NCBI GenBank assembly: GCA_922989275.2
Contig: OV277857.1
Coordinates: forward strand, 48,647,083 to 48,711,082
From: Gari tellinella
Lineage: Eukaryota; Mollusca; Bivalvia; Cardiida; Psammobiidae
DNA length: 64,000 nucleotides
Reading direction: 5' to 3'
Below are positions 57,262-64,000 of this stretch, piece by piece; positions within the stretch are counted from its first letter, which is position 1, and each line of letters begins with the position of its first letter. A program made the position numbers and the translations under genes. Under the pieces are notes generated by a model that was not told where the DNA came from, searched no databases, and saw only the letters and a list, made by a program, of their open reading frames with translations.

Positions 57262-58279
57262 GTTTCTTTAAATCTTGTTGCACGAGACGTTTGATCATTA
57301 ATAGTTGTAGAGTGCGCGGAATTATGGCAGGCTTGAGACCATAGTGAGCTTGCTATAGGTATTTTAAAGGGTTACTTACAGTTTAAATTTCAATATAGTA
57401 CATGTATCGGAATATATGTCCTTGTCATTTCCAGATTGAAAACACTGCAACATTGCAAATAAATTGTAGTCTCGTCCAGCTTTCTGTCATAATGTGTTAG
57501 ACTTTAGCTCTGAAAAACTTTTGGTCCTGCACAATCAACAAATACAGCAAATAGAAAAAAACAAGATTTAATCTCGATAATCAGTTAATTAAATAAATAA
57601 ATACATAACAAAAACTCTTAAATAACGATACATCTAGATAGTGTACAATGAATATTGAGCGAAAGGGCCTAAAACATTTAAGTATCATTTAGTGAATACT
57701 CTATGAAGAATTTTTGCAAACAGTTGCATTAAGATGAAGCACCAAGTAATTGACATCTCATTCAGATTAAAACTGATTGCTTCACTCTAAAAAAAATTGG
57801 GTTAAATTCAAATTCTTTAATACACTCAGTACATGTTTTGGCATGAATTGTAGGTATAATACATTATGATGTAAGTAATATAATAAGACAACATAAATAC
57901 CTGAAGTAGCATTAAGACATTATCTACACGCTCAGTTGGGAGAGCTACAATAGAATATCCATTAAATTAGCAGCCATTCACAGCAATGGTGGTAGTTCTC
58001 GTAAATAAATTTTTAAATATATACTTCTATTATAAATCAATAGATAAGAGTTCTAAATTATCATTTTACACTTTTGTAATAAAGTGAAGAGACAATTTGT
58101 GTCTAGATGAGACGCACAGTTACTTAGCGTCTGACCTGGACCAAATTGTCCAACAGTGATATAATGATATAACATTAAAACACCAACATTTATATGTGTA
58201 AATTGCCTTTCTGTTGTCAATGGCAGATTAGAGCTAAATTTATTCAGTTTTTGCGATAGATTAGTGTCATGGAAAACTG
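57262..58279. other. AT-rich region, no supported gene
   Basis: It may include the 3' untranslated region of the minus-strand exon at 58280-58381. A diverged cassette lies near 58092-58152 (GACAATTTGTGTCTAGATGA and TCTGACCTGGACCAAATTGTC). Nothing else is recognisable. Confidence 0.4.
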
Positions 58280-58381
58280 TTATATCAGCAAACTGTACTG
58301 CAACAGCCAGTCTCTTTCCAAATGAAAGGCGACATGACAGATTCGGTCATTGTATAAATTCTTGTACGTGTGTCTGGAGCA
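58280..58381 (-). CDS. Candidate terminal coding exon, 33 codons, unknown protein
   Basis: On the minus strand GTTTTGGTATGGCAG is a plausible acceptor. The exon then reads CSRHTYKNLYNDRICHVAFH and LERDWLLQYSLLI to a TAA. The composition, with an amphipathic end, looks coding, although a second frame is open nearly as far. It starts in phase 0, the phase left by the exon at 60017-60097, so the two could be adjacent exons. I do not recognise the protein. Confidence 0.4.
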   Translation of the reverse strand, partial: CSRHTYKNLYNDRICHVAFHLERDWLLQYSLLI

Positions 58382-58725
58382 CTGCCATACCAAAACAAAA
58401 TGCAAGACATATGCCTAGGACACGCATAAATTTGTAATGGGAACTATAGCATTGATTTCATTCACAACAAAGATATACATTCATATCAAATTGTGAAAAC
58501 ATTCTGTTTATCACAAAATGAACATTGCTATAAAACATTGAGCAGCTAGACCAGCTTTTATTTTGCTTGTTAATGATGGAGCTACTAAATTTAGAATGAA
58601 ATCAATGCAGAAATATCCTTTTGGAGCTTTCTAAATCACTGTCAAGTCATGTCTACCCAAACTGAGCATGCAGGCTTATTCAATGATCTATAGAATAGCA
58701 TATGATATTTTCTTTAAACTTGGGT

Positions 58726-58812
58726 TGCTCAATCAAAGCAGAATAGAAATGACATGGATAGCTCCTGAAGCTAAAATAGAATTACGCAATTACTTTCATC
58801 CTGAGTAGGACA
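58726..58812 (+). repeat. Imperfect hairpin of the TTGCTCAAT type
   Basis: GTTGCTCAATCAAAGCAGAA and CTTTCATCCTGAGTAGGAC form loose arms around AGCTCCTGAAGCT. Related hairpins lie at 59150 and 59264. Confidence 0.45.
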
Positions 58813-58871
58813 ATTTTCGATTATAAATGAACACTTACAAACAGTGTGCAGTCAATTTTGTACAATATTAA

Positions 58872-59115
58872 CCCATTACCTCTTAGACTATTTCTAGCTT
58901 TGAAAACAGGTGACCACTTAAAGCAGGTTGAAAGTAAAGCAGAATGTGCCTTAAGGCACATTCTGCTTTACTTTCAGCCTGCTTTAAGCTACCATCTTCT
59001 AGGATATGGAAAATATTTCTTCTGGTACATATTCTTGGCTGTATAAACTGGAACTTTTTTCTTCAGTGGAGGAATAAATAAGAGGCGTAAAAAGGCGTTT
59101 TTAAGGGGTAATGGG
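58872..59115 (+). mobile_element. A-MITE, best-preserved copy
   Basis: It is flanked by TTAA on both sides (58868-58871 and 59116-59119). The ends are CCCATTACCTCTTAG and AAGGGGTAATGGG. The central hairpin at 58918-58990 is essentially perfect: TTAAAGCAGGTTGAAAGTAA, AGCAGAATGTGCC, TTAA, then the complements. It also carries CTACCATCTTCTAGGATATG and GAGGCGTAAAAAGGCG. TTAA duplication with CCC ends fits a piggyBac-mobilised MITE. Confidence 0.9.
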
Positions 59116-59149
59116 TTAATACACGACCATATAGTCTTGCATATGGGTA

Positions 59150-59340
59150 GTTGCTCAATGCAGGACAAAAGTAATGCAGAAAGATTCTGTAGGAGCTTTC
59201 TACATCATTTTCATTCCAAATTGGGCCGTCAAAATCAGTGAGCATGTCCTGTAATACAAATTTAGTTGCTCAATGCAGGATGACAACAATACAAAACTTT
59301 CTGTAATATTTTCATCCTAAATTGGACAGTGTTCTTTCTA
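59150..59340 (+). repeat. Pair of related TTGCTCAATGCAGGA hairpins
   Basis: TTGCTCAATGCAGGA occurs at 59151 and 59264. Each is followed by a loose complementary arm (TTCATTCCAAATTGGGC and TTCATCCTAAATTGGAC). They look like two old copies of one short element. Confidence 0.5.
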
Positions 59341-59399
59341 AGTAATAATAGTGAAGACAATTAATGTACATGATGTAATAAATATTTAAAACAACTTAA

Positions 59400-59603
59400 C
59401 CCATTACCCCAAACCCAGTTTCTAGTTTTGAAGACGGATGACCACTAAGAAGGTTGAAAGTAAAGCAGAATGCGCCTTAAGGCTCATTCTTTTTTACTTT
59501 CAGCTTGCTTAAAAGCTACAATTGGCTAAAATATTGAAACTATTTCTTATGCTACATATTCATGACTGTATAAATTGGAACTATTTTTTTCTGTGTTAAT
59601 GGG
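59400..59603 (+). mobile_element. A-MITE, truncated internally
   Basis: TTAA flanks it (59396-59399 and 59604-59607). The left end is CCCATTACCCCAAACC and the hairpin arms lie at 59450-59515. The right end keeps only TTAATGGG, lacking the GGCGTAAAAAGGC segment. Confidence 0.75.
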
Positions 59604-59607
59604 TTAA

Positions 59608-60016
59608 AAGTTGATAATGTGTATAATTATCAACAATAAACAACAATGAAGCTAAGTAACAAAACAGTTCAGCTACAATAATAACTATTTACATTATGTA
59701 AACAGTACTGAGAGTTACGTTGGTAGCTCAAGTTTATCCCTGAAAGAGCAGCATGACTATGACATTGGCACTATATGACCTATTCAGTGTCGCAGTGCTG
59801 TAAAACCCAACTCATTCATCAGCCTTGTAGATTTAATTAGAACTATCACCAAAGGTGGGGTTCAGCAAAACCATGTTTTCTGTTACTGTACTGGGTAGAT
59901 CTTGAGTTTCACATAAATATTCATGAGCAAAAGGTTGAAAATCACATCTAATGAAAGGTTGACATCAAAGTTTGGACACAGACAACTTCAGACAAGTCAG
60001 TTATATACAGTGCTAC
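59608..60016. other. No supported gene
   Basis: AT-rich DNA. It would be intron if the flanking minus-strand exons belong together. Confidence 0.35.
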
Positions 60017-60097
60017 CTTTACAGTTATTAGACTTTCTTGAAGGTGAGCAACTCTGGGCATCTTGGTCCATTTCTGTTTGGTTGCCTGTGGATCTAC
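60017..60097 (-). CDS. Candidate internal exon, 27 codons, unknown protein
   Basis: The minus-strand acceptor TGTATTTTCAG precedes and the donor AAAG/GTAGCA follows. The 81 bp are open in phase 0 and read VDPQATKQKWTKMPRVAHL then QESLITVK, with good coding character and continuity into the exon at 58381. The flanking intron-like sequence also stays open, so the ORF alone is not the evidence; the splice signals and composition are. The family is not recognised. Confidence 0.45.
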
Positions 60098-60179
60098 CTG
60101 AAAATACACAAAATAAACTGAAAATAAAGTAAACAGAGAACCTCCATTTTTCACTAAAACTTTCAAGAAGTGGAGGTAA

Positions 60180-60254
60180 TGAAACCCTTTACCCGTTGCC
60201 TTATAGCCTTTTCCTAGTTTTTAAGAGAAGTGATTAATTAAAGGAGGTTAAAAG
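60180..60254 (+). mobile_element. A-MITE left-end fragment
   Basis: CCCTTTACCCGTTGCCTTATAG and TTTAAGAGAAGTG, then TTAAAGGAGGTTAAAAGTAAC, align with the first third of the family. Confidence 0.5.
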
Positions 60255-60255
60255 T

Positions 60256-60535
60256 AACAAGAGGGCCAGAAGGCCCTGATATCACTCACCTGTTTTACTG
60301 AGGCCTGATAGCTTTATCTTTCTGTTTCACCCATTTTAATCTAAAATCCTTATAAATTTGAAGTATAGCATGTAAGCAATTTTGGTATACAACCTCATAA
60401 TGCATTCTAGTATAGTAGCGTACATCAAGGGCAGATAACTAGAGCCTAAACAATACTGAAATGAAGCCTTTTCTAGCATTTCTAAGTATGTCAAGGGCAG
60501 ATAACTATTGCCACAATGATCAGATTTCAACAATA
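60256..60535 (+). mobile_element. Partial bivalve repeat with GGGCCAGAAGGCCC start
   Basis: It starts AAGAGGGCCAGAAGGCCC, then ATATCACTCACCTGTTTTAC, and carries CAAGGGCAGATAACTA twice (60427 and 60491). This resembles the CTCACCTG-type mollusc repeats, of which the 51653 element is another. Class unknown. Confidence 0.45.
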
Positions 60536-60584
60536 ATTGCACTCCTTCAAGAACTTTAATAGCTATATACTCTCTGGGCAAGTA

Positions 60585-60714
60585 CAGCATTCCCTCTCTA
60601 CAACGACATACAATCGGAGACCAAAATTGTGTGTGTTCGGAGTGAGTCATTATAGGGAGGGGACTTTGCTAACATTTGCAAACAGCTTGAATCCAGATCA
60701 GACGCCGCGTAACA
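60585..60714 (+). mobile_element. Family D MITE, truncated copy
   Basis: It starts CAGCATTCCCTCTCTACAACG after TA and runs to the first arm of the hairpin cassette (CAAACAGCTTGAATCCAGAT CAGACGCCGCGTAAC), where it stops and ATAAATATTTGGGG follows. The second arm and right end are missing. Confidence 0.7.
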
Positions 60715-60940
60715 TAAATATTTGGGGTTAAAAGCATATACTATTAAAGTGAATTAGTGACAAAAGAACACTTAAGAACACGTTTTGAAGTTTTAAATCT
60801 ATAATTTTACTCATAAAAACATGTATCTTATCATAGGGTGGGTCGGGGGCTCATGTCCGCATGCGCAAAACAGGCGGGGGGCTCATGTCCGCATGCGCAA
60901 AATCGGCTGGGCGGGGGTAGGGTTTCATGTCCGCTTACCT

Positions 60941-61006
60941 CTTCATAGCATTGTGAATTTCACATCCAGCACGACAGACGACAGACTGACCAATTCCTTT
61001 TTACCT
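60941..61006 (-). pseudogene. Frameshifted copy of the exon at 61358-61416
   Basis: It has the same acceptor (TTTTTTTCAG) and donor (GAAGAG/GTAAGC) but a 7-bp repeat of TCGTCTG that shifts the frame into a TGA. No phase remains fully open. It arose through the 417-bp duplication. Confidence 0.4.
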
Positions 61007-61357
61007 GAAAAAAACCCCAACAACATCCAATGGGAGACCAAAATTGTGTGCGTTGTTCGGAGGGAGTCGTTATAGTGAAGGGACTTTGCTAACATTTGCA
61101 AACAGCTTGAATCCAGATCAGACGCCGCGTAACGTAAATATTTGGGGTTAAAAGCATATACTATTAAAGTGAATTAGTGACAAAAGAACACTTAAGAACA
61201 CGTTTTGAAGTTTTAAATCTATAATTTTACTCATAAAAACATGTATCTTATCATAGGGTGGGTCGGGGGCTCATGTCCGCATGCGCAAAACAGGCGGGGG
61301 CTCATGTCCGCATGCGCAAAATCCGCCGACCGGGGGTAGGGTTTCATGTCCGCTTAC

Positions 61358-61416
61358 CTCTTCATAGCACTGTGAATTTTACATCCATCACGACAGACTG
61401 ACCAGTTCCTTTTTAC
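61358..61416 (-). CDS. Candidate short exon, unknown protein
   Basis: On the minus strand GTTGTTTTTTCAG precedes and GAAGAG/GTAAGC follows. Of three phases only phase 0 is open, reading VKRNWSVCRDGCKIHSAMK plus two bases. It ends in phase 2, so it cannot join directly to the exon at 60097, which begins in phase 0. A further exon, or no relation, is implied. Only 59 bp, so the evidence is limited. Confidence 0.3.
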
Positions 61417-61468
61417 CTGAAAAAAACAACAACATGAAAAACAGTTCAGAAACCATGTTAGGTTTTAA

Positions 61469-61708
61469 CCCATTACCCCATAGCCTGTTTCTAGTTTTGA
61501 AGATAGGTTGCCACTTAAAAGCAGATTGAAAGTAAAGCAGAAGGCACATTCTGCTTTACTTTCAGCCCGCTTTAAGCTATTATCTGCTAGAATATAGAAA
61601 ATATTTCTTATGGTTCTTATTTGAAACACTATAAATTGGATTTTTTTTTCTTCAGTAGAGGAATAAATAAATTAGAGGTGTAAAAAGGCATATTTATGGG
61701 GTAATGGG
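61469..61708 (+). mobile_element. A-MITE, complete copy
   Basis: It is flanked by TTAA (61465-61468 and 61709-61712), with ends CCCATTACCCCATAGCCTG and TTATGGGGTAATGGG. The central hairpin is shortened at its tip (AAGCAGAAGGCACATTCTGC). Confidence 0.9.
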
Positions 61709-61712
61709 TTAA

Positions 61713-62640
61713 TGGCAACAATTAAGTATCAATCTTTGATACAGTAAATTAGGTAAAGCCTATACTAACTTCAGGAGATCATAACACTCAGAGTCAGAGC
61801 ATAGTTACACAAACACCAGGTATCACTGTAGTGTGACTTGACTGGCAAATATGTTATCAGTGAGTTGTAAATCTCATTGTACTTTTGGCATTTAACTGGC
61901 TCATAACACTTTTCACATTGATTTCTTGTGAAACTGATTGTCAGATTGTTTATTGTTTTTCTTTTGGAATCAAAACTTAACAGAAATTCTTCTGGGAGTA
62001 AATATTTAAGTATAAATTTAGTGGGTGGGGTAGCTAGGTAAACTATTATTATAGGATATAATATTATGTCTACCTCAGGCTATCTGGTAGTTTAAGGGTC
62101 CTATACCAACACATTCAGGGGTAGTTTTCCCACATTCCAACATCTATAATAACCGGTCTTCTTTGAACTTTGTCTCAACACAGCCTGTTCTATTGAGCAT
62201 TGGTGCATTTTGATTTTGACTATAGATGCTGCCGGAAATCGAGTTAGGCGCCAGGCAGTTGGTGAACAGTAAACTCAAATTTCATTGGCTAACCCAGTTA
62301 CTATAAGCTAATCAGCTGTGTTGTAACAAAATGTTTACAAACTGATTCAAGCCCCCTGTCTAGCAGGTTTAAAACTGAAACAGCCACAGTCAGGTTAACT
62401 TACGACGGCACATGTTCACCACATTGAGATTCCTGTTTCAAAGTTCAAGGACACAATCTGGTGTCAAAAAGGGGAACAGTTTTTCATCAGATTTTTGCCC
62501 CCATACTTTGACTTGTTCTAAACAAAAATCATTTACTTTTTGGACTTACAATATATTATAGCAATATCTACAGTAAAATCTCTGTATTAAATTCTGATTA
62601 CAGTATAAAGTTGGCCAATTGTCTGCATGAAAGACAATTG
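61713..62640. other. No supported gene; weak donor on the minus strand
   Basis: Mostly AT-rich. On the minus strand GTGCCGTC/GTAAGTTAAC near 62407 is a good donor, but the segment before it is closed in all phases over 53 bp, so it could only be untranslated. GTTACTATAAGC and TTCATTGGCTAAC occur near 62280. A CAGTAAAATCTCTG motif at 62570 may be the end of an old MITE. Confidence 0.35.
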
Positions 62641-62855
62641 ACATTTTCCTCCCTGAGACTTTAAATGGACAATTCCAGTTTTCATTTTAGTCTGGTCCAT
62701 TTCTGACTTTTAAGGGTTGTTTTTGTCAATGTTTGGAATTATGACAAACAGTGAAGACCCTGATCAGAGGGCTCCTTTTGGAGCCCTCTGATCTGGGTCT
62801 TCACTGTTTGCATAGGACAAGTGTACTATTCACATGTTCACTAGGGTTCAAAGGG
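62641..62855 (+). mobile_element. B-MITE, near-complete copy
   Basis: It begins TTTTCCTCCCTGAGAC and ends GGGTTCAAAGGG before TTAA (62856-62859). The left TTAA is lost. The hairpin at 62747-62813 (CAAACAGTGAAGACCCTGAT and ATCTGGGTCTTCACTGTTTG around CTTTTGGAG) is well preserved. Confidence 0.8.
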
Positions 62856-62859
62856 TTAA

Positions 62860-63095
62860 AGTGAGGTGAAAATAGAATTTATCTTCAGTTATATTATAAG
62901 CTTTCTGTTTTAAGCAGCCACATGCCTTAGACACCTGATAATTAACACAATTTAATGGCCAGAGTAAAGGAGTTTACTGTCTGCCAGATGGGTCTAAAGA
63001 ATTCTCTATGTCCAAAGAATGCACATGCACACACTGATGAGAACTTAGAATATTATAGCGGTTTATACTACCAGAGGGGTCTTAAAATTTCTAAG
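62860..63095. other. No supported gene
   Basis: AGTGAGGTGAAAATAGAATT directly after the TTAA resembles a diverged A-type hairpin arm, and AGCTTTCTGTTTTAAGCAGCC its partner. The remainder is AT-rich. Confidence 0.4.
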
Positions 63096-63098
63096 TTC

Positions 63099-63335
63099 AT
63101 TCTGTGAGCTCGCGCGAGCTTAGAGGCTTTTTAGCTTGACAATGAAAGGCCCGCGAGCTAAGAGGCTTCTAAGCTCGCGCAAGCCAAAAGGCAAATAAGC
63201 TCGCGCGAGCATCAGCGCGCTTGAGACAGGCTCGTAGCCCTAAACAGAGAGTCAATACGAGCTAGTACGAGCTTGTTGCGAGCTCGCGACAAGCACATAC
63301 GATCTTAACTTAAGCTAACTTTTTCATAAGGGTTA
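63099..63335. repeat. GC-rich AGCT/CGCG block, second copy
   Basis: GTGAGCTCGCGCGAGCTTAG, TAAGCTCGCGCGAGC and GAGCTAGTACGAGCTTGTTG resemble the palindrome at 56752-57260. It ends TTTTTCATAAGGG, the complement of the CCCTTATGAAAA that starts the other block, so both may be parts of one element family. Confidence 0.65.
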
Positions 63336-63914
63336 GCATCGGACAGGTGTACTCTTCACAGGTATACTGTTTGTAATGCTCGTTGCTAGAATTCAGTTTG
63401 GTAAATACAGCAGAGATTTACCTTTGCTCCTTTAGGAGCCCTCTGATCAAGGTATGCACTGTTTGCATCGGACAGGTGTACTCTTCACAGGTATACTGTA
63501 CTGTTTGTAATGCTCGTTGCTAGAATTCAGTTAGGTAAATACAGCAGAGATTTACCTTTGCTCCTTTAGGAGCCCTCTGATCAAGGTATGCACTGTTTGC
63601 ATCGGACAGGTGTACTCTTCACAGGTATACTGTTTGTAATACTCGTCGCTAGAATTCAGTTAGGTAAATACAGCAGAGATTACCTTTGCTCCTTTAGGAG
63701 CCCTCTGATCAAGGTATGCACTGTTTGCATCGGACAGGTGTACTCTTCACAGGTATACTGTTTGTAATGCTCGTTGCTAGAATTCAGTTAGGTAAATACA
63801 GCAGAGATTTACCTTTGCTCCTTTAGGAGCCCTCTGATCAAGGTATGCACTGTTTGCATCGGACAGGTGTACTCTTCACAGGTATACTGTTTGTAATGCT
63901 CGTTGCTAGAATTA
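63336..63914 (+). repeat. Minisatellite of about 130 bp, 4.45 copies
   Basis: Units start at GCATCGGACAGGTGTAC: 63336, 63465, 63599, 63727 and 63857 (partial). Lengths are 129, 134, 128 and 130 bp; the 134-bp unit has an extra ACTGT. Each carries CTCGTTGCTAGAATTCAGTT, GCAGAGATTTACCTTTG and half of a hairpin (GGAGCCCTCTGATCAAGG to GCACTGTTTGC). The start matches B-MITE sequence (TTTGCATAGGACAAGTGTAC), so the unit probably derives from a B-MITE end. Confidence 0.92.
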
Positions 63915-64000
63915 ACTGTACCGTTTTCGAACAAGGTCATTGCTCTGGATCACCGGGATGCTTTCTTGTCAATTCGCCACCTCTGATTGGTCATTCAATA
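63915..64000. other. Window edge, no feature seen
   Basis: Unique-looking sequence after the minisatellite. TGATTGGTCATT contains a CCAAT box on the complement, not enough to call a promoter. Confidence 0.3.

Larger units (their letters stand above)
60616..61432 (+). repeat. Tandem duplication, 417-bp period, two copies
   Basis: Copy 1 starts at GGAGACCAAAATTGTGTG (60616) and copy 2 at 61033. They share the truncated cassette, AAGCATATACTATTAAAGTG, a doubled GCTCATGTCCGCATGCGC motif and a minus-strand exon-like segment. They differ by few bases plus a 7-bp insertion in copy 1. Confidence 0.9.

Noticed and set aside
60821..61075. 84-codon plus-strand ORF over the GCTCATGTCCGCATGCGC motif
   Set aside because: It lies inside the 417-bp duplication, is interrupted in the second copy and has repeat-derived composition.
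62222..62310. Plus-strand exon starting ATGCTGCCGGAAATCG
   Set aside because: A plausible acceptor (GACTATAG) precedes 26 open codons, but there is no convincing donor and no coding character beyond that.

Overview
The window is eukaryotic and almost entirely repetitive. It has no operons, no long protein ORFs, spliceosomal-type intron signals and a dense set of short inverted-repeat transposons. Several repeat families look like ones I know from bivalve mollusc genomes: the AGCTCACCTGAGCC element, elements ending CTCCCTCTCTACAA, and TTAA-flanked elements starting CCCATTACCCC. I therefore read it as a bivalve chromosome. I cannot name the species.

Positions 1 to 39154 are one head-to-tail satellite array that enters from the left edge. 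Its usual unit is about 523 bp and has three modules: A (about 143 bp), B (about 129 bp) and C (about 251 bp). C carries an imperfect hairpin bounded by CAAACAG and CTGTTTG. About 76 C modules are visible. Roughly 17 units are short (about 375 to 405 bp), mostly because A and B are fused, and one is long (776 bp). Diagnostic variants show that multi-unit blocks recur three times along the array, so there is a super-repeat level above the 523-bp unit. The array is interrupted once, at 8947-10552, by a 1.6-kb hAT-like element with a 5-bp target duplication. The many 62-105 residue ORFs here are by-products of the repeat and are not annotated as genes.

The array ends at 39154, directly against a plausible splice donor on the minus strand. 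The exon it closes (39157-39302) looks like the first coding exon of a ZNF862/KIAA1586-type zinc-finger gene, which would place the satellite in that gene's first intron. A degenerate 1.3-kb mariner-like element follows.

Positions 41 to 64 kb are a mosaic of nested non-autonomous DNA transposons: at least nine pieces of a TTAA-flanked 240-bp family (called A-MITE here), five of a second TTAA family (B-MITE), and several TA-flanked or 5-6 bp-flanked foldback families. The clearest nest is an A-MITE split by a B-MITE at TTAA, which is itself split by a 4031-bp transposon with long terminal repeats, a 4-bp ACTT duplication and a decayed C2H2 zinc-finger segment inside. Minisatellites with periods of 87 bp and about 130 bp, a 417-bp tandem duplication and a GC-rich AGCT palindrome complete the region.

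Real genes are represented only by short candidate exons: one on the plus strand (56343-56432) and three on the minus strand (61358-61416, 60017-60097, 58280-58381). The last two join in phase. No coherent new gene system is visible. The most unusual items are the architecture of the satellite, its shared hairpin cassette and its edge at a splice donor.
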